This document shows, piece by piece, positions 34,928 to 43,577 of a stretch of 64,000 nucleotides of DNA (the stretch's first letter is position 1; each line of letters opens with the position of its first letter). Under the pieces are notes generated by a model. That model was not told the origin of the DNA, made no database searches, and worked only from the letters and a program-made list of their open reading frames with translations. The stretch lies in the NCBI RefSeq assembly GCF_005405405.1, contig NZ_BJDZ01000004.1, forward strand, positions 62,001 to 126,000, in the 5' to 3' direction. The position numbers and the translations under genes were made by a program. This stretch comes from Lactiplantibacillus plajomi (GTDB lineage Bacteria; Bacillota; Bacilli; Lactobacillales; Lactobacillaceae).

Positions 34928-35344
34928 CTAAGTCCGGGCCTTAAATTGGTGGTGACACGTCGGACAAGTCACCCGCACGCACCCATGGTGTCGCGGAATC
35001 CGGATACGTTGCTGGCAGGACTCACAAGTAAAGAACTTGTAATGCCGGTGTTGACTGATCCAGTAGCGGAACCGTGAAAATGGGCGAATAATTGGTAGCC
35101 AAATCCGTTCAAAACCGCGGTTGATTGCAACTTGACGGTAAATTTTCTTGGAAAATAACCGCCAGTAGCCAAAGGCCAGTAATAGGATTGCGACCAGGAT
35201 TAACCACTGGGTCCGTAAAAAGAGGCTGATAATTAACAGTAGTAGCGATAAATTCGTTAAAAAACGGTTCAGGTGGTCGTTTTGACCGTAGCGTCCGCGC
35301 ATGAACCGCTGAACACGTTGGATTGTTTTTGAATTTGGCTTCAT
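34928..35344 (-). CDS. Membrane protein with C-terminal zinc ribbon
   Basis: 138 aa. A basic N-terminus leads into two adjacent hydrophobic helices (NLSLLLLIISLFL and WLILVAILLLAFGYW, residues ~33-62), followed by a basic cytoplasmic region and a C-terminal zinc ribbon with CESC (~112) and CPTC (~129). Function unknown; similar proteins are widespread in lactobacilli. The start at 35344 is chosen because AAGGCGGG lies upstream and the longer form begins with an unlikely stretch. Confidence 0.7.
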   Translation of the reverse strand: MKPNSKTIQRVQRFMRGRYGQNDHLNRFLTNLSLLLLIISLFLRTQWLILVAILLLAFGYWRLFSKKIYRQVAINRGFERIWLPIIRPFSRFRYWISQHRHYKFFTCESCQQRIRIPRHHGCVRVTCPTCHHQFKART

Positions 35345-35485
35345 TAAACTAGCCCGCCTTCCGCGATTGATTATGGCATATCCTAACATACTTCCAGCGT
35401 GAGTGACAATTAGCGATAAAAAACGGGTCGCTTTAGCGTCAGCGGTGTATACTAGAAACTATTCTTATAAATGGGGGGAGCCAGA

Positions 35486-35761
35486 ATGGCAACTAAAGCA
35501 AAAGTGACACCAACTGAAGTTTTGGACGCTGTCAGTCGGGCTGCGTTAACGTTGGACCGAACGGATTCGGCACAAAGTGGGCTGCAAGACCTACTACATG
35601 AATTCCGACGGACGTTACTCCAAACGAACGGCCAAGCCGCAACCGTCGTCTTGTACCAAGGTAAGTTGACCAGCTACTTATTGAAACACCCAGCAACTTA
35701 TCCGGCAACGGTCACTAAGTTAAGCACGTTACTGACGCAGTTTGCACATCCAAACGGTTAA
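35486..35761 (+). CDS. Enterocin A-type bacteriocin immunity protein (orphan)
   Basis: 91 aa, predicted four-helix bundle. Spacing of Leu and Ala residues (EVLDAVSRAALTL.. GLQDLLHEFRRTLLQ.. LTSYLLKHPATYPATVTKLSTLLTQF) resembles the EntA_Immun family, which protects against class IIa bacteriocins through the mannose PTS. No bacteriocin, ABC transporter or regulator gene lies near. ATG 35486 follows GGGGGAG. Family call is moderate because the group is poorly conserved. Confidence 0.55.
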   Translation: MATKAKVTPTEVLDAVSRAALTLDRTDSAQSGLQDLLHEFRRTLLQTNGQAATVVLYQGKLTSYLLKHPATYPATVTKLSTLLTQFAHPNG

Positions 35762-35814
35762 TCAATTAATGATTGAAATCATTTAATTAAATGAGGAACT
35801 TAACAACCGGAAAG

Positions 35815-35843
35815 TTGCACTTTTCCGTTTACGAGTGTAAACT
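35815..35843 (+). promoter_or_regulatory. copY promoter with degenerate cop box
   Basis: TTGCAC, a 17-nt spacer, then TAAACT. TACGAGTGTA (35830-35839) overlaps the spacer and -10, one mismatch from the CopY operator TACANNTGTA. Confidence 0.65.
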
Positions 35844-35876
35844 ATAGTTATGGAATATTGAAAGGTGGGTTAATCG

Positions 35877-36305
35877 ATGGAAGCTCAAGCCAAAATTGAA
35901 ATTAGTGACGCCGAGTGGGAAGTCATGCGGGTCGCATGGACGCTGGACCACGTCACCAGTAGTCAGGTGTCCGAAATCATGGCGGCCAAGATGGGGTGGA
36001 AACCGGCCACCGTTAAGACGCTGCTCGGCCGGTTAATCAAGAAGGGTGCGCTGCGGGCGGAAAAGACCGGCCGGGCGTTTACCTACTACCCGACCGTTGA
36101 TGAACAACCGTCGATGGACGAAGCCGTCACGACCTTGTTCTCCCACCTGTGCCAGATGCGGGTCGGTCAGACCTTGGCAGACATCGTTGAGCGGACCGAA
36201 CTGAGTCAGAGCGACATCGCGAACTTACAAACGATTTTAGCGCAAAAGGCCACGACGGCACCGGAAATGGTTGACTGTGACTGCGTTCCCGGCGAAACGT
36301 GTTAA
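35877..36305 (+). CDS. copY: Copper-responsive repressor CopY
   Basis: 142 aa. BlaI/MecI-type winged HTH (ISDAEWEVMRVAWTLDHVTSSQV.. WKPATVKTLLGRLIKKGAL) followed by a dimerisation helix and the C-terminal metal motif CDCVPGETC, i.e. CxC plus a further Cys. CopY family members normally carry CxCxxxxCxC, so the last CxC is reduced to one Cys. Represses the cop genes until Cu(I) displaces Zn. AAAGGTGGG precedes the ATG. It binds cop boxes at 35830 and 36392; copB follows. Confidence 0.9.
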   Translation: MEAQAKIEISDAEWEVMRVAWTLDHVTSSQVSEIMAAKMGWKPATVKTLLGRLIKKGALRAEKTGRAFTYYPTVDEQPSMDEAVTTLFSHLCQMRVGQTLADIVERTELSQSDIANLQTILAQKATTAPEMVDCDCVPGETC

Positions 36306-36321
36306 TAAACAATTAAATTAA

Positions 36322-36360
36322 TGGACCTAGTTGGAATAGTTTCTGGCTAGGTCCTTTTTA
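36322..36360 (+). terminator. Intrinsic terminator between copY and copB
   Basis: GGACCTAG / CTAGGTCC stem followed by TTTTTAG; copB has its own promoter just after it. Confidence 0.75.
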
Positions 36361-36376
36361 GTTGAAGTGGGTTTCG

Positions 36377-36405
36377 TTGACAGCTGTCGTTTACAATTGT
36401 AAACT
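36377..36405 (+). promoter_or_regulatory. copB promoter with perfect cop box
   Basis: TTGACA (36377), 17-nt spacer, TAAACT (36400). TACAATTGTA at 36392-36401 is a perfect TACANNTGTA operator overlapping spacer and -10, the same layout as at copY. Confidence 0.8.
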
Positions 36406-36450
36406 ATACTTGTGAAAGCGGATTAGGCATAAGTTTAAGAAGGGACGGTC

Positions 36451-38517
36451 ATGACGATGAAAATGGATCATAACGACGAAATGTCAATGGAAAAGATGCA
36501 CCACGATCACCAAATGGACATGTCCGAACACGACATGGATATGGGCGGCGGTCACATGATGCACATGGGTAACTTGAAGCGCAAGTTCTGGGTCTCACTC
36601 GTATTGACGCTACCGATTATTTTAATGAGCCCGATGATGGGGATACAGTTACCATTTCAACTGACTTTTCAGCCGTGGTCGGACTACCTGGTCGCCATTT
36701 TAGGGACGGTGCTCTTCGTCTATGGCGGTCAGCCATTCTTTAGCGGGGCCAAAGCGGAACTTCAAAATAAAAAACCGGCGATGATGACCCTAATCAGTAT
36801 GGGTATCGGCGTGGCTTACGTTTACAGTATTTACGCCGTCATCGCCAATAATTTATTGAACGTGACGCCCGCCGTGACCGACTTCTTCTGGGAACTCGCG
36901 ACCTTGATCGACATTATGTTGTTAGGCCACTGGATTGAAATGAACACGGTCATGAACGCCGGCTCGGCAGTTGATAACTTGGCGAAGCTGCTTCCGAGTC
37001 GCGCGCATAAGCTTGTTGACGGGACGGTGCAAGACGTCGGTGTTGACCAATTAGCACACGGTGACCACCTGCAAGTCCGGGCCGGAGAGAAAATCCCGGC
37101 GGACGGGGTGTTAGTCAGCGGTGCGACTAGCGTTAACGAAGCGATGGTGACCGGCGAAGCCCGGTTAGTTGAAAAGCACGTGCATGATCAGGTCGTCGGC
37201 GGGGCCGTCAACGGTGACGGCACCTTCGAGATGCAGGTGACTGGGACCGGCGAAGATGGTTACTTGGCCCAGGTCATGAAGTTAGTGAGTGACGCCCAGG
37301 CGGCTAAGTCCGCACAGGAAAACATGGCTGATCGCGTGGCGGGGCTGTTATTTTACGCGGCTTTGACGGTGGCAATCGTTGCCTTCATCGTTTGGGCGCT
37401 AGTTGGTAGTTTGGCGGCTGCGCTATCGATTGCCGTGACGGTGCTAGTGATTGCCTGCCCGCACGCTTTGGGGTTGGCCATTCCGCTAGTTGTTGCACGC
37501 AGTACCGCGATTGCGGCTAGCCACGGGTTGTTGATTCGAAACCGGGACGCCATGGAACGGGTCAAGGATTTGAATTACGCCTTAATGGATAAGACCGGGA
37601 CGTTAACGGCCGGTAATTTTAAGGTCGCGGCCTATCAAAGTACGAGCGACCAGTTGACCGCTGACCAAGTCTTAACCATTATGGCCGGCTTGGAAAGTGG
37701 TTCGAGTCACCCACTGGCGGTCGGAATCTTAGCCGCAGCCAAAGCACACGGTTTGACGGCAGCGCAGGCAAGTAATGTCCAGCAACTGACCGGGGTCGGG
37801 CTTGGTGGTCAAGTTGACGGGCAGGATTACCAAATCGTTTCGGCAGCTTACCTCGACCAGCACGGTTTAACTTACGACCACGCGACCTTTGACGAGTTGG
37901 CGGCGGCCGGCAACTCGTTAAGTTATTTATTGGCGGGCCAAACGGTCTTAGGGTTCGTTGCGCAGGGGGATCAGATCAAACCGGAAGCAAAGCACTTGAT
38001 CGATAGCCTATTGGCACAAAACGTGACGCCAGTGATGCTCACCGGGGATAACCAGCAAAGTGCCCAAGTCGTCGCCCGTCAACTTGGCATTCAGGACGTC
38101 CATGCGAGCCTGTTACCAGAAGATAAGGCCAAGCTGGTTCAGCATTACCAACAAGCAGGGCAGCACGTCATGATGATCGGTGACGGGGTTAACGACGCGC
38201 CCAGCTTGGCGCAAGCGGATATCGGGGTCGCAATTGGTTCCGGAACCGACGTCGCGATTGACTCGGCCGACATTGTGTTGGTTAAAAGTAATCCGAATGA
38301 CGTGGTCGATTTCCTAGCGTTGGCACGTAAAACGACCCGCAAAATGTCGCAAAACCTCTGGTGGGGGGCTGGCTATAACGTGATTACGATTCCGTTAGCG
38401 GCGGGCATCCTTGCCCCGGTTGGCTTTCTACTTAACCCGATGTTCGGCGCGGTCGTGATGTCGTTAAGTACGATTATTGTCGCTATTAACGCGATGACGT
38501 TGCGACTTGGGAAATAA
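36451..38517 (+). CDS. copB: Copper-exporting P-type ATPase CopB
   Basis: 688 aa P1B-3-type pump. The first ~35 residues are very rich in Met, His and Asp (metal-binding, with no CxxC domain). Then come the actuator TGE (MVTGEARLVEK), the transmembrane metal site CPH (VIACPHALGLAIP, ~331), phosphorylation site DKTGTLT (~378), SSHPLA, and hinge GDGVNDAPS. The CPH motif marks CopB-type ATPases of Cu(I)/Ag(I) export. AAGGGACGG precedes the ATG. Controlled by CopY; no copZ or copA is nearby. Confidence 0.94.
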   Translation: MTMKMDHNDEMSMEKMHHDHQMDMSEHDMDMGGGHMMHMGNLKRKFWVSLVLTLPIILMSPMMGIQLPFQLTFQPWSDYLVAILGTVLFVYGGQPFFSGAKAELQNKKPAMMTLISMGIGVAYVYSIYAVIANNLLNVTPAVTDFFWELATLIDIMLLGHWIEMNTVMNAGSAVDNLAKLLPSRAHKLVDGTVQDVGVDQLAHGDHLQVRAGEKIPADGVLVSGATSVNEAMVTGEARLVEKHVHDQVVGGAVNGDGTFEMQVTGTGEDGYLAQVMKLVSDAQAAKSAQENMADRVAGLLFYAALTVAIVAFIVWALVGSLAAALSIAVTVLVIACPHALGLAIPLVVARSTAIAASHGLLIRNRDAMERVKDLNYALMDKTGTLTAGNFKVAAYQSTSDQLTADQVLTIMAGLESGSSHPLAVGILAAAKAHGLTAAQASNVQQLTGVGLGGQVDGQDYQIVSAAYLDQHGLTYDHATFDELAAAGNSLSYLLAGQTVLGFVAQGDQIKPEAKHLIDSLLAQNVTPVMLTGDNQQSAQVVARQLGIQDVHASLLPEDKAKLVQHYQQAGQHVMMIGDGVNDAPSLAQADIGVAIGSGTDVAIDSADIVLVKSNPNDVVDFLALARKTTRKMSQNLWWGAGYNVITIPLAAGILAPVGFLLNPMFGAVVMSLSTIIVAINAMTLRLGK

Positions 38518-38627
38518 ACTGGGAACCGCAGGCTAAACTGATAAGCGTAAATTAATTTGACGAAATGCATGTTTCCCCGTGAATTAGGTGATAAAATGTA
38601 AGTACTTAATTTGAGGATGTGAGACCA

Positions 38628-39620
38628 ATGTGCACTAGTTTAACGTATCAAACAACGACGGGTGATCAATTTTTGGCCCGGACAATGGACTTTGGGTTTG
38701 AACTCGGTGGGCGGCCGGTTGCCGTTCCCCGCAAGCACCACTTTACCAGCGTAGTCGATGCGCAGGGGTTCGATGCACCGTATAGCTTTGTCGGAACTGG
38801 CCGCAACTTGAACGGCTACGTGTTCGTCGACGGGGTCAATGAACACGGGGTTAGTGCCGCGGCCCTTTATTTCGCCGGTCAAGCGGCCTACGCGACCCAG
38901 GCAGAAAGCGGCAAGGTCAACCTTGCACCGCACGAAGTTGTGATGTGGATTTTGGGCAACGTCAAGACCGTTCAGGAATTGGGCGAACGCTTAAACGATT
39001 TGAACATTACCGAAGCCGCCGCACCGTTACTGAACATCGTGGTCCCGCTACACTGGATTGTTAGTGACCAGAGTGGGGCGACCTACGTCTTGGAACGTGA
39101 AGCTGACGGGATGCACTTTATCGAAAACCCGGTCGGTGTGATGACCAACACCCCCGACTTTAACTGGCATTTAAAGAACTTGAACAATTATATGCAACTA
39201 CAACCAACGCCGCACCCAGCGCGGCAATACGGCGACTTAACGGTTAACGCGTTCGGCCCCGGTTCCGGTGCGCTGGGGATGCCGGGTGACTACACCTCGG
39301 TGTCACGCTTCGTGCGGACGGCCTTTATTCGCGAACATACCGACGCGGTCGATACGGATGCGGAAGCGGTCAATACGTTGAGCCACATGTTGAATTCGGT
39401 TGAAATTCCTAAGGGTGTCAAGATCAAAGCCGACGGGGCGGCGGACTACACCCAGTACCGGGCCTACATGAGCATGCACGAACCGGCCTTCTATATGCAA
39501 CCATACGGGGATCAAACGATTACTCGGGTTGCGTTGACCAACGATTTGATGACGGCGGATCAGCCAACGGAATTTGCACTTTCAGCTAAGCAGCAGTTCC
39601 AGGAAGCGGCCCGCGTTTAA
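38628..39620 (+). CDS. Choloylglycine hydrolase family amidase (penicillin V acylase / YxeI-like)
   Basis: 330 aa N-terminal nucleophile hydrolase. The start must be ATG 38628, because removal of Met exposes Cys2 (MCTSL), the catalytic residue; the in-frame GTG nine bases earlier would bury it. Other family residues are visible: Arg and Asp in LARTMDF (~17-23) and the NxxG-type loop VDGVNEHGVSAAALYF. RTMDF and overall similarity point to the penicillin-acylase/acyl-homoserine-lactone branch rather than true bile salt hydrolases. Cleaves linear amides; natural substrate unknown. Confidence 0.88.
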   Translation: MCTSLTYQTTTGDQFLARTMDFGFELGGRPVAVPRKHHFTSVVDAQGFDAPYSFVGTGRNLNGYVFVDGVNEHGVSAAALYFAGQAAYATQAESGKVNLAPHEVVMWILGNVKTVQELGERLNDLNITEAAAPLLNIVVPLHWIVSDQSGATYVLEREADGMHFIENPVGVMTNTPDFNWHLKNLNNYMQLQPTPHPARQYGDLTVNAFGPGSGALGMPGDYTSVSRFVRTAFIREHTDAVDTDAEAVNTLSHMLNSVEIPKGVKIKADGAADYTQYRAYMSMHEPAFYMQPYGDQTITRVALTNDLMTADQPTEFALSAKQQFQEAARV

Positions 39621-39636
39621 GTTAATTGAACATTAA

Positions 39637-39678
39637 AAGTGCGATCGTTAGAAGTACATTCTAGCGATCGTTTTTTTA
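39637..39678 (+). terminator. Intrinsic terminator of the amidase gene
   Basis: GCGATCGTTAGAA / TTCTAGCGATCG followed by seven T. Confidence 0.85.
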
Positions 39679-39842
39679 GTCCTATTAGTTAGTTATCTCA
39701 TCAATGGCGCGTTTTTAAGTGGCTGACATTTTCGTTTAATTAATGTTACACTAGCTTTGAGTTTAGGTGCCCATAACTTTAATTGTGCCCGACTTAATGA
39801 AAAACTTGCAATTACTCGGCTAAAGATATAATATTTACTATG

Positions 39843-39857
39843 TGATAATGATTATAA
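39843..39857. promoter_or_regulatory. Fur/PerR-type box upstream of the VIT1-type genes
   Basis: TGATAATGATTATAA is one mismatch from both the 7-1-7 Fur box (TGATAATNATTATCA) and the PerR box (TTATAATNATTATAA). It lies directly after the -10 TATAAT at 39827 and 24 bp before the first VIT1-type start. Confidence 0.6.
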
Positions 39858-39880
39858 AGTAACGTGGAGGCGGCGTTCTA

Positions 39881-40558
39881 ATGAAAAAGAAAATGACGTT
39901 GGCACAGCGCGTCAATATTTTGCGTGCGAGTGTGATGGGGGCCAATGACGGGATTCTTTCCGTTGCCGGGATCGTCGTGGGGGTTGCCGGTGCGACTAGC
40001 AACAGCTTTTCGATTCTGATTTCCGGGTTAGCTGGTATGCTAGCCGGGACGATTTCGATGGCGATGGGGGAATACGTGTCGGTCAACACCCAAAAGGATT
40101 CGCAGAAAATGGCGATTGCCAACCAAAAGCAGGCCCTCGCGGCTAACTACGATGGCGAAGCCGACTGGGTCGCCCAAAAGTACATTAAGCAAGGAATTAG
40201 CGCGCCGTTAGCTAAGAAAGCGACGCAGGAAATGATGAGCGAAGACGCACTGGTCACGACGGTGCGGGAACGCTACGGCTTTAATCCGAGTCAGTTCATT
40301 AGCCCGTACGCGGCCGGCATTGCCTCGATGATCTCGTTTCCGACCGGGTCGATTTTACCGCTAGTTTCAATTACCTTTTTCCCACCACACGTCAAGGTGG
40401 TGGCGACCGTGATTGCGGTGGCGATTGCGTTAGCGATTACCGGTTACGTGGCGGCGGTCTTGGGGAACGCCAACCGTGGGCACGGGGTTTTTCGGAACGT
40501 GGTCTCCGGATTGTTAACGATGGTCGTAACTTATTTTATCGGCCACTTATTCGCGTAG
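39881..40558 (+). CDS. VIT1/CCC1 family Fe2+/Mn2+ transporter
   Basis: 225 aa with five predicted membrane segments. The family signature SVMGANDGILSVAGIVVGVAGA (~13-34) and MAMGEYVSVNTQKDSQ (~66-81) are present, with an acidic cytoplasmic insertion between segments 2 and 3 that binds metal in this family. Plant and yeast relatives move Fe/Mn into vacuoles; bacterial ones are probably exporters. GGAGG precedes the ATG. First of a tandem pair, under a Fur/PerR-like box at 39843. Confidence 0.88.
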   Translation: MKKKMTLAQRVNILRASVMGANDGILSVAGIVVGVAGATSNSFSILISGLAGMLAGTISMAMGEYVSVNTQKDSQKMAIANQKQALAANYDGEADWVAQKYIKQGISAPLAKKATQEMMSEDALVTTVRERYGFNPSQFISPYAAGIASMISFPTGSILPLVSITFFPPHVKVVATVIAVAIALAITGYVAAVLGNANRGHGVFRNVVSGLLTMVVTYFIGHLFA

Positions 40559-40584
40559 GTTCTTAGGTCAAGGGGAGCGAAAGT

Positions 40585-41283
40585 ATGCAATTAACCAAAA
40601 CGAAAACTAAAAAGTCCAAACAAACGATGGACGAGAAGTTAAATTCGCTGCGGGCCGGGGTGTTAGGTTCGAACGACGGGATTTTAACGGTTGTCGGGGT
40701 GCTGTTCAGTGTTGCGGCCGCCACGACCAATCAATTTACAATTTTTATTGCCGGTTTATCCGACTTATTAGCCTGCGCTTTCTCGATGGCGTCGGGCGAA
40801 TACGCTTCGGTCAGCACCCAGAAGGATACTGAAAAAGCGGTGGTTGAAAAAGAAAAGCGATTATTAAAGACTGATTTTGATAATGAAATTGCGGCCGTCA
40901 AACGCCACTACATGACCCTAGGTGTTTCTGAAGCCACCTCGATTGAAATTGCGAAGGATTTACTATCGAAGAAACCGTTGGAGACGGTCGTCAGTGTTAA
41001 GTACGATATGGAACTCGGCCATTACATGAATCCATGGGACGCGGCCTTTGCGTCACTCTTTTCGGCTTCGGCCGGCGGGATCTTCCCGCTGTTTGCGATG
41101 ACCTTTGCGCCCGCCAGTTTTCAATGGCCGGCGACAATTATCGCGGTGTCGGTCGCAGTTGCGCTGACCGGCTACTTATCCGCGGTGTTGGGTAAGGGGA
41201 ACGTTAAGACGGCCGTTATCCGAAACGTGATCGTCGGTATCATCACGATGTTTATTCACTACTACGTCGGGAAATTATTTTAA
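40585..41283 (+). CDS. VIT1/CCC1 family Fe2+/Mn2+ transporter, second copy
   Basis: 232 aa paralogue of the preceding gene with the same blocks (GVLGSNDGILTVVGVLFSVAAA, FSMASGEYASVSTQKDTEKA) and five membrane segments. It starts 26 bp after the first gene's stop with AGGGGAGCG upstream, so both are in one operon. The pair may form a heterodimer, since VIT1 proteins work as dimers; this is inference. Confidence 0.87.
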   Translation: MQLTKTKTKKSKQTMDEKLNSLRAGVLGSNDGILTVVGVLFSVAAATTNQFTIFIAGLSDLLACAFSMASGEYASVSTQKDTEKAVVEKEKRLLKTDFDNEIAAVKRHYMTLGVSEATSIEIAKDLLSKKPLETVVSVKYDMELGHYMNPWDAAFASLFSASAGGIFPLFAMTFAPASFQWPATIIAVSVAVALTGYLSAVLGKGNVKTAVIRNVIVGIITMFIHYYVGKLF

Positions 41284-41296
41284 TTTGAAATATTGT

Positions 41297-41336
41297 AGGC
41301 CACTAGAATCGAAATTCGGTTCTGATGGTCTTTTTA
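41297..41336 (+). terminator. Intrinsic terminator of the VIT1 operon
   Basis: GGCCA.TAGAA / TTCTG.TGGTC stem followed by TTTTTA. Confidence 0.65.
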
Positions 41337-41400
41337 TTGCGGTCATCTTGGTAATCCTGAATAATGGGGGCAACCAGTTGATGATTGGGAGGGTGATGAC

Positions 41401-41574
41401 ATGGCATTTTGAAAGCAACGTTCGGAGGAGCGGCAACGGCAGCGGGTACCACCAACGGCCTGGGACGACTTAACGCGGGCGAGTTTCACGGTGGCGAAGT
41501 TGGGGTGCGGCGCGCTTGTTATTGGAGGTGGCCTGTTAGTGCTGGTTTTGATTTTGGTCGCGCTGGTGCACTAG
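41401..41574 (+). pseudogene. Small single-helix membrane protein, broken by an early stop
   Basis: A well-formed ribosome site (GGGAGGGTGATGAC) precedes ATG 41401, but codon 4 is TGA (41410-41412). The same frame then stays open to TAG 41574 and reads KQRSEERQRQRVPPTAWDD, then a long hydrophobic helix (GCGALVIGGGLLVLVLILVAL), a coherent 57-residue tail-anchored protein. One base change (for example TGG to TGA) would explain the break. No other good start lies downstream. Family unknown. Confidence 0.6.
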
Positions 41575-41722
41575 GATGGACCGGCACGGTAGGCCCCACT
41601 TATTAAATAAAAAGTTGACTGTGGTATTTTTTTTAATAATATGAATTAGCACGAAATTATCAGTGAGTTTTAATTATCCACCGGTATAATATTGCCATCA
41701 ATTAAATTGGGGTAATGAAGTC

Positions 41723-42640
41723 TTGAAAAATATCACAACTAGCCGTTATATGAAAGGCATCTTGTGGGCCATGCTGGCCTCAACGCTGTGGGGAATTTCT
41801 GGAACGGTGATGCAGTTTGTTTCACAAAACCAGGCGATTCCCGCCGACTGGTTCCTATCCGTTCGGACCTTATCCGCCGGAATTATCTTACTGGTCATCG
41901 GGTTTATTCAACGTGGAAAGCGGATCTTTGACGTTTTCCGGTCGTGGGCGGCGGTGGGCCAATTGGTGGCCTACGCAACTTTGGGACTGATGGCGAATAT
42001 GTATACTTTCTACGTGAGTATTGAAAAGGGGACCGCGGCGGCGGCCACCATTTTGCAATATTTAAGTCCGCTATTCATTGTTATCGGGACGTTGGTCTTT
42101 AAACGGGAGTTACCGTTGCGGACTGACTTGATTGCGTTCGGCGTTTCCTTATTAGGGGTCTTCTTGGCCATCACTAAGGGGAATATCCACGAATTGGCAA
42201 TCCCAACGGACGCCCTGATTTGGGGAATCCTGGCCGGGGTGACGGCCGCGTTGTACGTGGTGCTGCCCCGCAATATTGTGGCGGATAGCTCACCCATCAT
42301 CATTTTAGGCTGGGGAACCCTGATTGCTGGGGTGCTGTTCAACCTATACCACCCGATTTGGGTTGGCGCACCAACGATTACGCCCACGCTGGTGATCTCG
42401 ATTGGCGCCATCGTGTTGATTGGGACGATTATGGCGTTCGGGGCGTTACTGCATAGTTTACAGTACGCACCGTCCGCCGTTGTCAGTATCGTTGATGCCG
42501 TTCAGCCGGTCGTAACATTCGTCCTCAGTATTATCTTCTTGGGCTTAGCGGTTAGCTGGGTAGAAATCTTAGGATCATTATTAGTGATCGTTGCGATTTA
42601 CATCTTACAACGTTACCGGAGTGATCCGGAGCAGTCTTAA
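41723..42640 (+). CDS. DMT/EamA family transporter
   Basis: 305 aa with ten membrane helices arranged as two EamA repeats. Repeat 1 begins GILWAMLASTLWGISGTVMQF (~11-31) and repeat 2 begins ALIWGILAGVTAALYVVLP (~154-172). RhaT/YdcZ-like drug/metabolite transporters export or import small metabolites; substrate unknown. TTG start about 10 nt after GGGG. Monocistronic with a strong terminator. Confidence 0.85.
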   Translation: MKNITTSRYMKGILWAMLASTLWGISGTVMQFVSQNQAIPADWFLSVRTLSAGIILLVIGFIQRGKRIFDVFRSWAAVGQLVAYATLGLMANMYTFYVSIEKGTAAAATILQYLSPLFIVIGTLVFKRELPLRTDLIAFGVSLLGVFLAITKGNIHELAIPTDALIWGILAGVTAALYVVLPRNIVADSSPIIILGWGTLIAGVLFNLYHPIWVGAPTITPTLVISIGAIVLIGTIMAFGALLHSLQYAPSAVVSIVDAVQPVVTFVLSIIFLGLAVSWVEILGSLLVIVAIYILQRYRSDPEQS

Positions 42641-42661
42641 ATTTAAAATATATTAAGCGTG

Positions 42662-42698
42662 GTCCTGTAAAATCAAACTGATTTTACAGGACTTTTTG
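42662..42698 (+). terminator. Intrinsic terminator of the EamA gene
   Basis: GTCCTGTAAAATCA / TGATTTTACAGGAC followed by TTTTTG. Confidence 0.85.
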
Positions 42699-42906
42699 TA
42701 TTTTAGTGAGTATCTGTCCGTTAACAATTGAACGTAGGCTTTTGGACTTCGATCGTGACTACACGGTCTCTGCTAATAAGCAGAGATGCCTCATCACATC
42801 GTTGATTTTGAGGACGGATTAAAAGAGGCCCTTATCCAAAATGGCATAAGGTCGCAGCCCTGTTTTGTTATAATGAGGTTAATTTAAGCAGAGGGGATGG
42901 TCAACC

Positions 42907-43524
42907 GTGGCAACACTACTTACAGCCGCCCAAATCCAGCAGGGGCGGGCCTTACCGTTACAATTCGAACACTTGGAAGGTTTTGTGCCGGGTGAGGGGG
43001 CCGTTGACCCGGCGTTCGTGGTGATTTCCGAAGCGCCTGGTAAAAAGGAAGTCGAAGTTGGCCACCCGTTTCAGGGCCCGGCCGGAAAGTTACTCGACCA
43101 GTGGTTCGCAGAATTGGGGCTGACCCGCGACCAGCTCTACTTGACCGGGGCGGTTCGGTCGCGACCGTATCAGCTCGGTCCGACCGGGTTAAAGCGTGAC
43201 CGGCGCCCGACCCAAGCAGAAATTAGTGCTAGTGCGCCGTTATTGGATGCGGAACTACGGGCGCTCGCGGGACACTTGCTCGTTCCGCTGGGTAACACCG
43301 GCTTGCAGCGGTTGCTAGGGCCGAAAGTTAAAATTAGCGCGGTTCATGGTCAATTACTGAATCAGCCGATTCGTTATTGGAATGCGTCGCGGCAACGATT
43401 TGAGCTAACGAGTGCCCCATACCGAATCTTTCCGCTATTTCACCCGTCCTACGCCCGTCGCTTTAAGAAGGTCCGGCCGGCGGTGGCGGCGGACTTAGCA
43501 ACGTTAAACCGGTATTTACATTAA
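42907..43524 (+). CDS. Uracil-DNA glycosylase superfamily protein, cysteine-free
   Basis: 205 aa. Motif A-like ISEAPGKKE (~39-47) with GHPFQGPAGKLLDQ, and motif B-like HPSYARR (~179-185), place it with family 4/5 UDGs, which remove uracil from DNA. Those enzymes hold a [4Fe-4S] cluster through four Cys, but this protein contains no Cys at all. In the water-activating position it has Glu/Ala (SEAPG), as in family 4. GTG start 42907 with AGAGGGGATGG upstream. Single gene; R1 copy B follows. Confidence 0.82.
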   Translation: MATLLTAAQIQQGRALPLQFEHLEGFVPGEGAVDPAFVVISEAPGKKEVEVGHPFQGPAGKLLDQWFAELGLTRDQLYLTGAVRSRPYQLGPTGLKRDRRPTQAEISASAPLLDAELRALAGHLLVPLGNTGLQRLLGPKVKISAVHGQLLNQPIRYWNASRQRFELTSAPYRIFPLFHPSYARRFKKVRPAVAADLATLNRYLH

Positions 43525-43577
43525 TAGGCCGCGCGTGGTTTTTGTTGCGTGAGGTTACTGGTGATTCGAAAAAAAAA

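Noticed and set aside
41285..41473. 62-codon ORF after the VIT1 pair
   Set aside because: Runs through an intrinsic terminator, has no ribosome site and no coherent protein features.
42700..42906. Possible IS remnant or small RNA before the UDG gene
   Set aside because: Only a short TCTCTGCT/AGCAGAGA inverted repeat is visible; no transposase fragment, promoter or terminator could be supported.
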